The notes under the pieces: generated by a model | Seen by the model: only the letters and a program-made list of their open reading frames with translations | Told to the model about the DNA's origin: nothing | Databases searched by the model: none | Shown: positions 8,220-16,681 of the stretch, in pieces | How positions within the stretch are numbered: the first letter of the stretch is position 1 | Layout: every line of letters begins with the position of its first letter | Assembly (NCBI GenBank): GCA_046331095.1 | Contig: JAXLRM010000003.1 | Span: forward strand, 806,001-870,000 | Reading direction: 5' to 3' | Source: JAIBAC01 sp046331095 | Lineage (GTDB): Bacteria; Actinomycetota; Acidimicrobiia; UBA2766 | Length of the DNA stretch: 64,000 nt | Program-made: the position numbers and the translations under genes

Positions 8220-9399
8220 CGCAACCCGCGATCGGGCCCCCGCCCGTCGCGACGACGGCGACCTCGGCTCCCGCCACCTGGCGCTCGCCAGCATCGCCGC
8301 GGAGCTGAGTCACGGCCTCGTGGAGGAGCCCGTATCCGTGTAGGCGGCCGGCCGAGAGCTGACCGCCCGCCGTGTTCAGCGGCAGCGCCCCGTCGAGCGC
8401 GATCGCAGCGCCTCCCTCGACGAAGGGCCCGCTCTCACCCTTGGCGCAGAAGCCGAGGGCCTCCAACCACGCCATCGCCAACCACGAGAAGCCGTCGTAG
8501 AGCTGGGCCACGTCGACGTCAGCGGGGCCCAGCTCGGTGCGACCCCACATCTGGGCGGCGGCGTCGCGGCAGGCAAAGGTCGTCAGGTCCTGCCACTGGT
8601 CCCACGACGGCCGTCCCCTGATCGCGGTCCCGACCGCGTCGACCCCCACGGCCGGTCCGGGCATGTCCTCGGCGTGGCCGCGGTGGGAGACGACCACGGC
8701 GGTGGATCCGTCCACGGGCGCGTCGCAGTCGTAGAGGCAGAACGGCGTCGTGACAATGCGGGCCGCGAGGTATTCGTCGAGGCCGAGGGGATCACGGTAT
8801 ACGGCCCTCGGGTTGAGTCCGGCGTTGCGCCTGCAGTTGATGGCGATCTGGGCCATCTGCTCGCGGGTCGTGCCGAACTCGTGCATGTGGCGCTGGGCGT
8901 ACATCGCGAGCCAGTTTGCTGCCGACACCGCTCCGAAAGGTTGCAACCACGCCATGTCGCCACCCGCGCGTGGCGCCGTAGCCCCGACACCGGAACCTCC
9001 GCCCTTCGATGCGGCGAAGTCGGACGCACGTGCCGACGCCTCGGTGACGGTGCGGTAGACGAGCACGTGGCGCGCGAGACCGGCAGCGACGGCGAGGCAC
9101 GCGGCGACGAAGGCCGAGATCTGCGCGGGTCCTTCGAGGCCGCCGTGGTGCCAGTTGAGCTCGAGGCGCAACGCGTCCTGGACCGTGGGCGTGCCGGGCC
9201 CGGAGAAGTCGGCCATGTAGGGCATGTGGCCTGGGTAGCTCGCAAGCCCGTCGACATCGGAGGGCACGAGGCCGGCGTCCGCGATCGCGGCCAGGGCTGC
9301 CTCGACGGTCAGGTCGAGGCCGTCACGCATGAGGCGCCGGCCCACCTGGGACTGGCCGATCCCGCTCACGACGGCGTTGCGTTCCGGCCTCTCACCCAC
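8197..9399 (-). CDS. Thiolase-like protein (SCP-x/Ltp2 type)
   Basis: 400 residues from GTG 9399. N-terminal VSGIGQSQVGRR, MHEFGTTREQMAQIA in the middle, VAQLYDGFSWLA, and the C-terminal NTAGGQLSAGRLHGYG place it in the thiolase-domain 'lipid-transfer' group. I see no canonical thiolase nucleophile context (CGSG or CATGS type) at the expected place. Together with the DUF35 partner directly upstream this suggests an Ltp2/DUF35-type retro-aldolase or a variant thiolase on a CoA ester rather than a classical beta-ketothiolase. It overlaps the DUF35 gene by eight bases, so the two are translated together. Confidence 0.85.
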   Translation of the reverse strand: MGERPERNAVVSGIGQSQVGRRLMRDGLDLTVEAALAAIADAGLVPSDVDGLASYPGHMPYMADFSGPGTPTVQDALRLELNWHHGGLEGPAQISAFVAACLAVAAGLARHVLVYRTVTEASARASDFAASKGGGSGVGATAPRAGGDMAWLQPFGAVSAANWLAMYAQRHMHEFGTTREQMAQIAINCRRNAGLNPRAVYRDPLGLDEYLAARIVTTPFCLYDCDAPVDGSTAVVVSHRGHAEDMPGPAVGVDAVGTAIRGRPSWDQWQDLTTFACRDAAAQMWGRTELGPADVDVAQLYDGFSWLAMAWLEALGFCAKGESGPFVEGGAAIALDGALPLNTAGGQLSAGRLHGYGLLHEAVTQLRGDAGERQVAGAEVAVVATGGGPIAGCVTLVRSP

Positions 9400-9814
9400 C
9401 CGCGCCCTCCACCGGCGCGAACAGCGGAAGCCACACGTCCTCGTGCTGTTCGAACACCACCTCCACGTCCATGCCGATGCGCACCTCCTCCGCTGAGATG
9501 CCGACGAGGTTCGTCGTGAGCCGCAACCCCTGTTGCTCGGCGAGTTCGACGACGGCGATCGCGTACGGATGCTCCCAGGTCGGGTTCCACACCTGGTGGT
9601 TGACCGTGAAGGTGTGCACCGTCGCCCGGCCCGAGGCTGTCCGGGGGGAGACCTCGCGGGACCAGCACCGCGGGCACACAGGCGCCGGGGGGTGGATCCA
9701 GTATCCGCACCCGTGACAGCACAGGATGCGCAACTCGGCTGTGGCGCCGCCCGTCCAGAACGCCTCGCTCAGGGGCGTCACCTGGGGCAGCATCCGGATC
9801 GGGCCCGCCCTCAT
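9392..9814 (-). CDS. DUF35 OB-fold protein with zinc ribbon
   Basis: 140 residues from ATG 9814. Zinc ribbon CHGCG…CPRCWS near residues 33-50 followed by an OB-fold (TVHTFTVNHQ, then IAVVELAEQQGLRLTTNLVG). Such proteins bind acyl-CoA and form the partner of thiolase-like enzymes, as in the Ltp2-ChsH2 steroid aldolase. The adjacent overlapping thiolase gene is the obvious partner. The longer open frame to 10186 crosses the divergent promoter and is rejected. Confidence 0.87.
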   Translation of the reverse strand: MRAGPIRMLPQVTPLSEAFWTGGATAELRILCCHGCGYWIHPPAPVCPRCWSREVSPRTASGRATVHTFTVNHQVWNPTWEHPYAIAVVELAEQQGLRLTTNLVGISAEEVRIGMDVEVVFEQHEDVWLPLFAPVEGAGG

Positions 9815-9897
9815 CGGATCCCCTTCCAGCGCCGGAGTACCTCGACGGAGACCCGTTGGGCAACGCTCGACACCGACACACCCTCGTTCTACGATCT

Positions 9898-9913
9898 CTG
9901 ACACTCGTGTCAG
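9898..9913. promoter_or_regulatory. 16-bp dyad operator, type A
   Basis: CTGACAC TC GTGTCAG, perfect seven-base arms, in the gap between the DUF35/thiolase pair (minus) and the SDR/thiolase pair (plus). The same-length dyad CTGACG…CGTCAG precedes the TetR gene at 20461, so that TetR is the candidate binder. Confidence 0.6.
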
Positions 9914-9980
9914 GGTTCTACACGCGACGTCGCTCCCCGTCCACGCGCGGCGTACGGCGCATGGCGCACCTGGAGGCCCG

Positions 9981-10928
9981 ATGGGCTTGCTCGCCGACAA
10001 GGTTGCGATCGTCACCGGTGCGGGACGTGGCGTCGGGCGGGGCGAGGCGCTCGAGCTCGCCGCCGAGGGCGCCCGCGTCGTGGTCAACGACGCGGGCGGA
10101 GCCGTCGACGGCTCCGGAACCGACCAGGCCCCCGCGGACGAGGTCGTCGACCTGATCCGCTCTCGCGGAGGCGAGGCGGTCGCCAACTACGACGACGTGT
10201 CCGACTGGGGCGGCGCCGCCAGGATCGTGGCCGCGGCCGTCGATGCGTTCGGCGGTCTCGACGTCCTCGTGAACAACGCGGGGATCCTCCGCGACAAGAT
10301 GATCGTGGGCATGACCGAGGAAATGTTCGACGCGGTGATCGGAGTGCACCTCAAGGGCACCTTCGCGTGCACCCACCACGCGGCCAACTACTGGCGGACC
10401 CAGGCCAAGGCCGGTACCGCCCGGCGGGCGGCCATCGTGAACACCGTCAGCTCCGCTGGACTCGTGGGCAACGTCGGGCAGGCGAACTACGGGGCGGCCA
10501 AGGCCGGCATCGCGGCGCTCACCGTCGTCTCGAGCCTCGAGCTCCAACAGTACGGCGTGCGTGCCAACGCGATCGCTCCCGGTGGTGCCACCCGCATGTC
10601 CGGCGGCCTCGTGGCCGGGCGTGTCGAGGTCAAGAACCCGGAGGCTTACGACGACGACGGTTTCGAGCGCCTCAACCCCGCGAACTCGGCGCCGATGGTC
10701 GCGTGGCTGGCGTCGGATCAGTCGATCCACGTCACGGGTCAGGTCTTCAGGGCCGTCGGCGACGAGATCTCGTTGTACAAGCCGTGGCGGGTCGAGGCCA
10801 CGACGAAGACTCCCAAGGGACCGCGCAAGTGGAAGGCGGCGGAGATCTCGAACGCCGTCAACACGAACCTGTTCGGGACACGCAGCGCCGGTCTCACACT
10901 CGGTGGTGGCGGGGGCGGGGGTTCCTGA
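9981..10928 (+). CDS. Short-chain dehydrogenase/reductase
   Basis: 315 residues from ATG 9981. Rossmann motif VTGAGRGVGRG (TGxxxGxG) at the N-terminus, NNAG at about residue 95, catalytic Ser in NTVSSAGLVG and YGAAK (YxxxK) after it. The core resembles bacterial homologues of the dehydrogenase domain of peroxisomal multifunctional enzymes, thus likely a 3-hydroxyacyl-CoA dehydrogenase; substrate is inference. The extended C-terminus ends in a run of Gly then Ser. The thiolase gene follows after three bases, so the pair would oxidise a hydroxyacyl-CoA and then cleave it. Confidence 0.9.
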   Translation: MGLLADKVAIVTGAGRGVGRGEALELAAEGARVVVNDAGGAVDGSGTDQAPADEVVDLIRSRGGEAVANYDDVSDWGGAARIVAAAVDAFGGLDVLVNNAGILRDKMIVGMTEEMFDAVIGVHLKGTFACTHHAANYWRTQAKAGTARRAAIVNTVSSAGLVGNVGQANYGAAKAGIAALTVVSSLELQQYGVRANAIAPGGATRMSGGLVAGRVEVKNPEAYDDDGFERLNPANSAPMVAWLASDQSIHVTGQVFRAVGDEISLYKPWRVEATTKTPKGPRKWKAAEISNAVNTNLFGTRSAGLTLGGGGGGGS

Positions 10929-10931
10929 GCG

Positions 10932-12077
10932 ATGCCGGCGGCCATCGTTGGTGCCGCTCTCAGCGACTGCGGTCGCGTCGACGACAAGAGCGCTTTCGAG
11001 CTCCACTTCCAGGGCGCGAGCCGTGCGCTCGCGGATGCCGGCCTGACCAAGGCCGACGTCGACGGCTTCATGTCCCACGGGACCGGCGCGCTGGCCCCGA
11101 TCGAGGTCGCCGAGTACCTCGGACTGCGCCCGCGCTGGATCGACTCGTCGGGGGTGGGCGGCGCGACGTGGGAGTTCTACGTCGAGCACGCGCTTGCCGC
11201 GATCGAGGCGGGGCTTGCCGAGACCGTCCTCATCGCCTACGGATCGACCGCGCGGGCGAACCTGAAGCGCAGCAGCCGGCGGGCGAACCTGAGCTTCGGC
11301 AACCGCGGGCCGGCCCAGTTCGACGCGCCGTACGGTCACACGATCATGGCCAAGTACGCGATGGCGGCCCGCCGCCACATGCACGAGTACGGGACGACGA
11401 TCGAGCAGCTCGCCGAGATCGCCGTGTCGACGCGCCACAACGCCGCGCTCAACCCCGACGCCTACTACCGCGACCCGATCACGATCGACGACGTCGCCGA
11501 CGCGCCGATGATGGCGGACCCCCTCACCAAGCTGCACTGCTGCATCCGCTCCGACGGGGGCGGCGCCGTCGTCGTCACGTCGGCGGCGCGGGCGCGTGAC
11601 TGCGCCAAGACGCCGGTGTGGATCCTGGGCACCGGCGAGGCGGTCTCGCACACCACCATGAGCGAATGGGAGGACTTCACGGTCTCGCCCGCCGCGACGA
11701 GTGGACCGCCCGCGTTCGCTCGCGCCGGGCTCACCCCCGCTGACGTAGACGTGTGCCAGCTCTACGACGCGTTCACACCGATGGTGCTGCTCAGCCTCGA
11801 AGACCTCGGCTTCTGCGGCAAGGGCGAGGCCGGTGCCTTCGTCGAGGACGGCCGCTTGCGCGTCGGCGGCGCGCTGCCGACGAACACCGACGGTGGCGGC
11901 CTGTCGTCGTGCCACCCCGGCATGCGCGGGGTGTTCCTGCTCGTCGAGGGGGTGCGTCAGCTCCGTGGCGAGTGTGGTCCGCGTCAGGTCGCCGGCGCAC
12001 GGGTGTGTTGCGTTAACGGCACCGGCGGCTGGTTCAGCTCGGCGAGCACGATCATCCTCGGGACCGACCAGCAGTGA
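10932..12077 (+). CDS. Thiolase-like protein (SCP-x/Ltp2 type)
   Basis: 381 residues. AIVGAALSDCGR at the start, MHEYGTTIEQLAEIA, CQLYDAFTPMVLLSLEDLGFC and NTDGGGLSSCHPGM are family landmarks. The position normally holding the nucleophilic Cys reads SGVGGATWEFYVEHA, without Cys. Unlike the other copies it has no DUF35 gene beside it on the same strand; the nearest is the divergent one at 9392. Operon with the SDR gene. Confidence 0.85.
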   Translation: MPAAIVGAALSDCGRVDDKSAFELHFQGASRALADAGLTKADVDGFMSHGTGALAPIEVAEYLGLRPRWIDSSGVGGATWEFYVEHALAAIEAGLAETVLIAYGSTARANLKRSSRRANLSFGNRGPAQFDAPYGHTIMAKYAMAARRHMHEYGTTIEQLAEIAVSTRHNAALNPDAYYRDPITIDDVADAPMMADPLTKLHCCIRSDGGGAVVVTSAARARDCAKTPVWILGTGEAVSHTTMSEWEDFTVSPAATSGPPAFARAGLTPADVDVCQLYDAFTPMVLLSLEDLGFCGKGEAGAFVEDGRLRVGGALPTNTDGGGLSSCHPGMRGVFLLVEGVRQLRGECGPRQVAGARVCCVNGTGGWFSSASTIILGTDQQ

Positions 12078-12143
12078 ACGCTTCAGATCCCAGTTCCGGG
12101 CGCGCGCGGTTACGGCGGGGCTGGACCGATAGGCACTTAATGG

Positions 12144-12173
12144 TTAGACGCCGAATGATTAGCTTGCTAATGT
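12144..12173 (+). promoter_or_regulatory. Promoter with MarR-type operator
   Basis: The dyad ATTAGC TT GCTAAT at 12158-12171 lies ten bases before the marR ATG at 12181. A possible -35 TTAGAC (12144-12149) and -10 TAATGT (12168-12173) with 18-base spacing would place the operator over the -10 box, giving autorepression and perhaps a leaderless transcript. Confidence 0.55.
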
Positions 12174-12180
12174 TCGGCCC

Positions 12181-12648
12181 ATGGACAGGCCCGATCCGGA
12201 CCGCATCGGACGCGAGATCGCACTCGCCGCCAAGAGCGTGCGCCGCAGAGCCGACGAGGAACTGGCCGCCCGCGGCAGCTCGCTGACGGACTGGATCGTC
12301 CTCAACGTCGTGTGCCGCTGCCCCGGCTTCATCCAGCGACAGCTCGCCGACGTGTTGCAGATCGAGGGACCGACGCTGACTCGCCACCTCGACCGCATGG
12401 AGACCGCCGGCCTGATCGAACGCACCAGGGACCCCACCGACAGGCGGATGCTGCGCGTGACGGCCACGCCCGCGGGGGTGGCGTTGCGAGACCAGCTCCT
12501 CACGTCGATGGACGCCCTCGACGCCAGCCTCGTCGAGGGGATCCCGCCGCGCAGCATCGCCACCTTCCGCAACGTCCTCGCTCGCATCGCACAGAACGCC
12601 GCCGGAGCCGACCACGGAGAACACACCCATGCCAGAGACCGAGCCTGA
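12181..12648 (+). CDS. MarR-family transcriptional regulator
   Basis: 155 residues from ATG 12181. The winged helix reads LTDWIVLNVVCRCPGFIQ, then RQLADVLQIEGPTLTRHLDR (recognition helix) and TDRRMLRVTATPAG (wing with the conserved D-R-R). It overlaps the ABC ATPase gene by 20 bases. The dyad right before its start suggests autoregulation; it probably represses the exporter it precedes, with release by the exported compound or a related ligand. Confidence 0.9.
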   Translation: MDRPDPDRIGREIALAAKSVRRRADEELAARGSSLTDWIVLNVVCRCPGFIQRQLADVLQIEGPTLTRHLDRMETAGLIERTRDPTDRRMLRVTATPAGVALRDQLLTSMDALDASLVEGIPPRSIATFRNVLARIAQNAAGADHGEHTHARDRA

Positions 12649-13711
12649 GGCCACCGCCGCGGTGGTGATCCGCACTCACCAGCTCACCAAGGAGTTCGCC
12701 GGCATCCCTGCCGGCCCGCCGGGCGGCTTCGCCCCCGGGGGTCCGGGGGCAGGTACGGGACCGCCGCCGGAGCGTGCCGACGCCGACGCTCCCGCGGACG
12801 GCGAGCAAGCCCCCAAGGCGTTCCGGGCGGTAGACCGCCTCGACCTCGAAGTGCGCCGCGGCGAGATCTACGGCCTCCTCGGCCCCAACGGCGCCGGCAA
12901 GACGACCACGATCGGGATGCTCACGACCCGCGTGATCCCGACGTCGGGCACGGCGGAGGTGGACGGCGTCGACGTCGTAGCCCACCCCTCGGACACCAAG
13001 CAGGTCATCGGCGTGGTCACCCAGACCAACACGCTCGACCGCAGCCTCACCGTCTACGAGAACCTCTACTACCACGGCCGCTACTTCGGCCTCGCCGCCG
13101 GGGAAGCCCGCACGGAGGCGGACCGCCTCCTCGAGCAGTTCCGCCTCGCCGAGCGGGCCCGGACCGAGGTCGCGTCCCTCTCGGGGGGCATGGCCCAGCG
13201 CCTCATGGTCGCGAGGGCGATCATGCACCGACCCAAGGTGCTCTTCCTCGACGAGCCGACGACGGGTCTCGACCCACAGAGCCGCCTCGCTCTCTGGGAC
13301 ATCCTGCAGGAGCTGCACGAGGCGGGCCAGACGATCCTGCTCACCACGCACTACATGGAGGAGGCGGACCAGCTCTGCGACCGCGTGGCGATCATGGACC
13401 ACGGCCGCATCCTCGCCCTCGACACCCCCCAGGGGCTCAAGCGATCCGTCGAAGCCGACTCTCTCGTGACGATCCTGGCGCTCGGCGACCTCGACGCCTT
13501 CGCTGCCGCGCTGGAGTCGATCGAGGGCGTCGCCACCGCCGAGGCCGACGACGAGTGCGTGCGCCTGTTCGTGCACGGCACCGACGGGATCCTCGGGCGG
13601 GTGATCGAGACCGCCGAGAAGGTGGACGCCACGATCACCGACGTCTCGATGACCGAGACCACCCTCGAGACCGTCTTCATAAGCCTCACCGGGAAGGACC
13701 TTCGCGAATGA
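12629..13711 (+). CDS. ABC exporter ATPase (DrrA-like) with N-terminal insertion
   Basis: 360 residues from ATG 12629. Walker A GPNGAGKT at 85-92, signature LSGG at 184-187, Walker B ending D208-E209. The C-terminal extension beyond the nucleotide-binding domain resembles daunorubicin-resistance-type ATPases. Between the first strand (THQLTKEFAG) and AFRAVDRLDLEV lie about 40 extra residues rich in Gly, Pro and Ala, encoded by very GC-rich, partly palindromic DNA (about 12703-12815). This loop is not present in ordinary family members. Operon marR-ATPase-permease. Confidence 0.93.
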   Translation: MPETEPEATAAVVIRTHQLTKEFAGIPAGPPGGFAPGGPGAGTGPPPERADADAPADGEQAPKAFRAVDRLDLEVRRGEIYGLLGPNGAGKTTTIGMLTTRVIPTSGTAEVDGVDVVAHPSDTKQVIGVVTQTNTLDRSLTVYENLYYHGRYFGLAAGEARTEADRLLEQFRLAERARTEVASLSGGMAQRLMVARAIMHRPKVLFLDEPTTGLDPQSRLALWDILQELHEAGQTILLTTHYMEEADQLCDRVAIMDHGRILALDTPQGLKRSVEADSLVTILALGDLDAFAAALESIEGVATAEADDECVRLFVHGTDGILGRVIETAEKVDATITDVSMTETTLETVFISLTGKDLRE

Positions 13712-14553
13712 CGACCGCAACAGCCCCGAGCCCCGTCTCCCTCGCTTCGCACAAGCCGCCGCGGCGTGCGGCGATGACCGCCTTCTGGGCGCTCACCCTG
13801 CGCGACCTGCGCGTCCTGCGCCGCGAGCTCCTGCCATTCCTGTCGCGCACGATCATGCAGCCCTTCTTGTTGCTGTTCGTGTTCACGTACGTGTTCCCCC
13901 AGATCGGCCAGGGCATCGGCGGCAGCGGGTCGAGCGAAGGTGCCTTCAACTCGATCATCATGGGCGGCCTGTTGGGGTCGGCAGTGATCTTCACCGGGAT
14001 CCAGGCCGTCGCCCTGCCGCTCGTGCAGGACTTCGGCTACACACGCGAGATCGAGGACCGCGTGATGGCACCGCTGCCCGTCGGATTGCTCGCGTTCCAG
14101 AAGATCGCGGCCGGCGCCATCCAGGGCATGCTCTCGGCCCTGGTGGTCTTCCCGCTCGCGCTCGTCATCCCGGCCGAGCCGATCACGCTCCACGTGAACT
14201 GGCCCGTGTTGATAACGGCACTGCCGATCGCAGCGGTCCTCGGGGCGTCGCTCGGGCTCACGATCGGGACCAAGGTCGCGCCCCAGCAGGTGAGCCTCGT
14301 GTTCTCGCTGCTGCTGATCCCGATGACCTTCCTCGGCTGCGTGTACTACCCGTGGTCGAGCCTCGCCACGATCAAGTGGCTCCAGATCGCCGTCTTGGTC
14401 AACCCGCTCGTGTACATGAGCGAGGCGTTCCGAGCGGCGCTCGTGCCGATCCCGCACATGTCGCTCTGGGTCGTCTACCCCGCCATGATCGCCTTCACCC
14501 TGCTGCTCGCCCGCACCGGCATGAACGGGTTCCGGCGGCGAGTGCTCACCTGA
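13708..14553 (+). CDS. ABC-2 type exporter permease
   Basis: 281 residues from ATG 13708, overlapping the ATPase stop by four bases. About six membrane helices can be seen, including FLLLFVFTYVFPQIGQ, LLGSAVIFTGIQAVALPL, MLSALVVFPLALVI, LVFSLLLIPMTFLGCV and WVVYPAMIAFTLLL. REIEDRVMAPLP is the conserved cytoplasmic ABC-2 segment. Partner of the ATPase; exports a hydrophobic compound, identity unknown. Confidence 0.92.
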   Translation: MTTATAPSPVSLASHKPPRRAAMTAFWALTLRDLRVLRRELLPFLSRTIMQPFLLLFVFTYVFPQIGQGIGGSGSSEGAFNSIIMGGLLGSAVIFTGIQAVALPLVQDFGYTREIEDRVMAPLPVGLLAFQKIAAGAIQGMLSALVVFPLALVIPAEPITLHVNWPVLITALPIAAVLGASLGLTIGTKVAPQQVSLVFSLLLIPMTFLGCVYYPWSSLATIKWLQIAVLVNPLVYMSEAFRAALVPIPHMSLWVVYPAMIAFTLLLARTGMNGFRRRVLT

Positions 14554-14685
14554 GTGGGACACGGACGCGGTCCTCGCGTTAGGCTTCGCCGCCGGTGGCC
14601 ATCAGGTCACCGGTCCGGCGCAGCCTCAGCCGTGTGCGATGGGTGAGCCGAGTTCAACCACACGACACGTCTGTGAGCATCGTCT

Positions 14686-15003
14686 ATGTCCGGTACCAAG
14701 CTCTACGTCGGCAACCTTCCGTTCAACACCGACGACGACGACCTGCGCCGTCACTTCGAAACCGTGGGTTCGGTCACCTCGGCCCGGGTGATCCTCGACC
14801 GTGACACCCAGCGGTCCCGCGGGTTCGGCTTCGTCGAGATGTCGAACGAGGACGAGGCGAAGCAGGCCCAGGAGAAGCTCGACGGCAGCGACCTCGGCGG
14901 TCGCTCGCTGCGGGTCAACCCCGCCGACGACAAGCCCCGCCCCCGCGGTGGCGGCGGTGGCGGTGGCGGTGGCGGCAACTACGGTGGCGGCCGCCGCTAC
15001 TGA
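14686..15003 (+). CDS. RRM-type RNA-binding protein with glycine-rich tail
   Basis: 105 residues. One RNA-recognition motif: RNP2 LYVGNL at 6-11 and RNP1 RGFGFVEM at 45-52, both intact. Residues 86-105 are a Gly-rich, Arg/Tyr-ended tail (RPRGGGG…NYGGGRRY). This architecture is the same as cyanobacterial Rbp proteins and plant glycine-rich RNA-binding proteins; it is found scattered in other bacteria. It stands alone between the ABC operon and the divergent CoA genes. Probably binds single-stranded RNA, possibly in stress or cold. Confidence 0.93.
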   Translation: MSGTKLYVGNLPFNTDDDDLRRHFETVGSVTSARVILDRDTQRSRGFGFVEMSNEDEAKQAQEKLDGSDLGGRSLRVNPADDKPRPRGGGGGGGGGGNYGGGRRY

Positions 15004-15006
15004 GGT

Positions 15007-15417
15007 CTACGGCTCTCGAGCCGGACGGAAGACCGGGACCCCGACACCGTCGTCCTCGTCCCGGAATTCGACCACCAGTTCCATGTCGATGGCGACGTCG
15101 TCGGGTGCGATCCCGACGACGTTCGTCATCATGCGGGGGCCCTCGTCGAGATCGACCACCGCCGGGACGTAAGGAACGCGTTCGTGCCACGGCGGCAGGT
15201 CGTTGCGCCGTACCACGGAGTAGGTGTACAGCGTCGCGCGGCCGGAGGCCTCGACCCACTCGACGTCTCGACTCCAACAACTCGGGCAGAACGGGCGCGG
15301 GTAGAAGTGGTGCTCGCCACAGTCGCGGCAGCGTCTCAGGAGGAGCCGGCCTTCGGCGGCAGCGTCCCAGAAGGCACGCGTGTCGGGGTCGGGATCCGGT
15401 AGCGCGGAGTTGGCCAC
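15007..15417 (-). CDS. DUF35 OB-fold protein with zinc ribbon
   Basis: 136 residues from GTG 15417, preceded by GAGGGGG. The open frame extends to a TTG at 15450, but that start lies inside the operator dyad, so I reject it. Zinc ribbon CRDCG…CPSCWS, then OB-fold strands ATLYTYSVVRRN and VVDLDEGPRMMTNVVG. No thiolase gene lies next to it on this strand; it is divergent from an enoyl-CoA hydratase gene and shares its promoter region. Likely an acyl-CoA-binding accessory subunit. Confidence 0.85.
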   Translation of the reverse strand: MANSALPDPDPDTRAFWDAAAEGRLLLRRCRDCGEHHFYPRPFCPSCWSRDVEWVEASGRATLYTYSVVRRNDLPPWHERVPYVPAVVDLDEGPRMMTNVVGIAPDDVAIDMELVVEFRDEDDGVGVPVFRPAREP

Positions 15418-15442
15418 TGCGTCCCCCTCGACCCGGGGTGCG

Positions 15443-15464
15443 TCGTGCAAGAATCCTTGTACGA
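15443..15464. promoter_or_regulatory. 22-bp dyad operator, type B
   Basis: TCGTGCAAG and CTTGTACGA arms around AATC, in the divergent gap between the DUF35 gene and the enoyl-CoA hydratase gene. The same element recurs at 16682-16703. The binder is not identified in this window. Confidence 0.6.
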
Positions 15465-15484
15465 GCGTACCGGAACGGGGGACG

Positions 15485-16297
15485 ATGAGCGATCACACCA
15501 GGGTCGACTACCGCGAGGAGAACGGCGTCGCGTGGGTCGTCCTGGACCGACCCGAGGTCCACAACGCCTTCGACGCCGCGATGCAGCGGGAACTGCACGA
15601 CATCTGGCGTTCGCTGCGTCACAACGACGACGTCGGCGCCGCGGTCCTCACGGGCGCGGGCGACAGGGCGTTCTGCACGGGGATCGACCGGGCCGAGGCG
15701 ATCGACTCGCGCCGCGACGACATCGCTGCCCAGGACCGCGGCTCCCGGGCGCACTTCGACGACCCGGGCGCGAACATCGGGCCCAAGAGCTGTGACCTGT
15801 GGAAGCCCGTGATCGCTGCCGTCAACGGGATGGCCTGCGGTGGGGCGTTCTACATGCTCGGCGAGGCCGACGTGATCGTCGCCGCGCAGAGCGCTACGTT
15901 CTTCGACCCGCACGTCACCTACGGCATGGTGGCGAGCTTCGAGACCGTGCACATGCAGCAGCGGATGCCCTTGGGAGAGCTGTTGCGCATGCAGCTCCTC
16001 GGCGCCCACGAGCGCATGAGCGCCCAACGGGCCTACGAGATCGGCCTCGTGAGCGAGGTCAGCCCCGACGGCGACCTCCTCGAACGCGCTCGCTGGATCG
16101 CCGAGACCATCGCGGCCCGACCACGAACTGCCGTCCAGACGACGCTGCGGGCGGCGTGGATGGCCCAGGAGCTGAGTCGATCCCAGGCACTCGCACTTGC
16201 CGACGCGATGCTCGCGCTCGGCTCGGACCCGGAGAGCGTCCTCGAGGGCCAGCGCTTGTTCGCCACCGGCGGCAGGGTCGACTACCGCATCAGATGA
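15485..16297 (+). CDS. Enoyl-CoA hydratase/isomerase
   Basis: 270 residues from ATG 15485, with GGGGGA just upstream. Crotonase-fold landmarks: VVLDRPEVHNAFD, AVLTGAGDRAFCTGIDRAE (oxyanion-hole loop), AAVNGMACGGAFYMLGEADV (second oxyanion Gly) and ERMSAQRAYEIGLVSEV. The catalytic acid positions are replaced by HVTYGMVASFETVHMQQ, so it may be an isomerase or hydrolase-like member rather than a standard hydratase. Followed by the 93-bp repeat array, then the HO-like gene. Confidence 0.88.
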   Translation: MSDHTRVDYREENGVAWVVLDRPEVHNAFDAAMQRELHDIWRSLRHNDDVGAAVLTGAGDRAFCTGIDRAEAIDSRRDDIAAQDRGSRAHFDDPGANIGPKSCDLWKPVIAAVNGMACGGAFYMLGEADVIVAAQSATFFDPHVTYGMVASFETVHMQQRMPLGELLRMQLLGAHERMSAQRAYEIGLVSEVSPDGDLLERARWIAETIAARPRTAVQTTLRAAWMAQELSRSQALALADAMLALGSDPESVLEGQRLFATGGRVDYRIR

Positions 16298-16640
16298 CAA
16301 AGGCGCTCGGCGCTCCCTCCTACCGATCCCGGGAACGTCACGAGGCGCACCTGGACCTCAATCGAGGCGCTCGGCGCTCCCTCCTACCGATCCCGGGAAC
16401 CACGCACCGCGTCCCGTGGACGTCAATCGAGGAAGCACCTCGGCCTGCTAATCACAAAGGCGCTCGGCGCTCCCTCCTACCGATCCCGGGAACCACGCAC
16501 CGCGTCCCGTGGACGTCAATCGAGGAAGCACCTCGGCCTGCTAATCACAAAGGCGCTCGGCGCTCCCTCCTACCGATCCCGGGAACCACGCACCGCGTCC
16601 CGTGGACGTCAATCGAGGAAGCACCTCGGCCTGCTAATCA
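16298..16640. repeat. 93-bp tandem repeat array
   Basis: Three full units (16362-16454, 16455-16547, 16548-16640) with an exact 93-bp pitch, preceded by a 64-bp partial unit at 16298-16361. Each unit starts with CAAAGGCGCTCGGCGCTC (the first differs in its first few bases) and ends with CGGCCTGCTAATCA. The last two units are identical by eye. It begins directly after the hydratase stop codon and fills the gap to the HO-like gene. The pitch is a multiple of three, and one plus-strand frame is open through it, but that frame is only the continuation of a shadow of the hydratase gene. Confidence 0.92.
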
Positions 16641-16681
16641 CAAGACCTGCTGGCAAGGCATCGCGTGCAATCGACACAAGG

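Noticed and set aside
15443..15464. KstR2-type sterol operator (CAAG-2-CTTG)
   Set aside because: The inner spacing is four bases, not two, and the flanking bases differ.
16298..16640. CRISPR array
   Set aside because: Units are directly adjacent without unique spacers and no cas genes are present.
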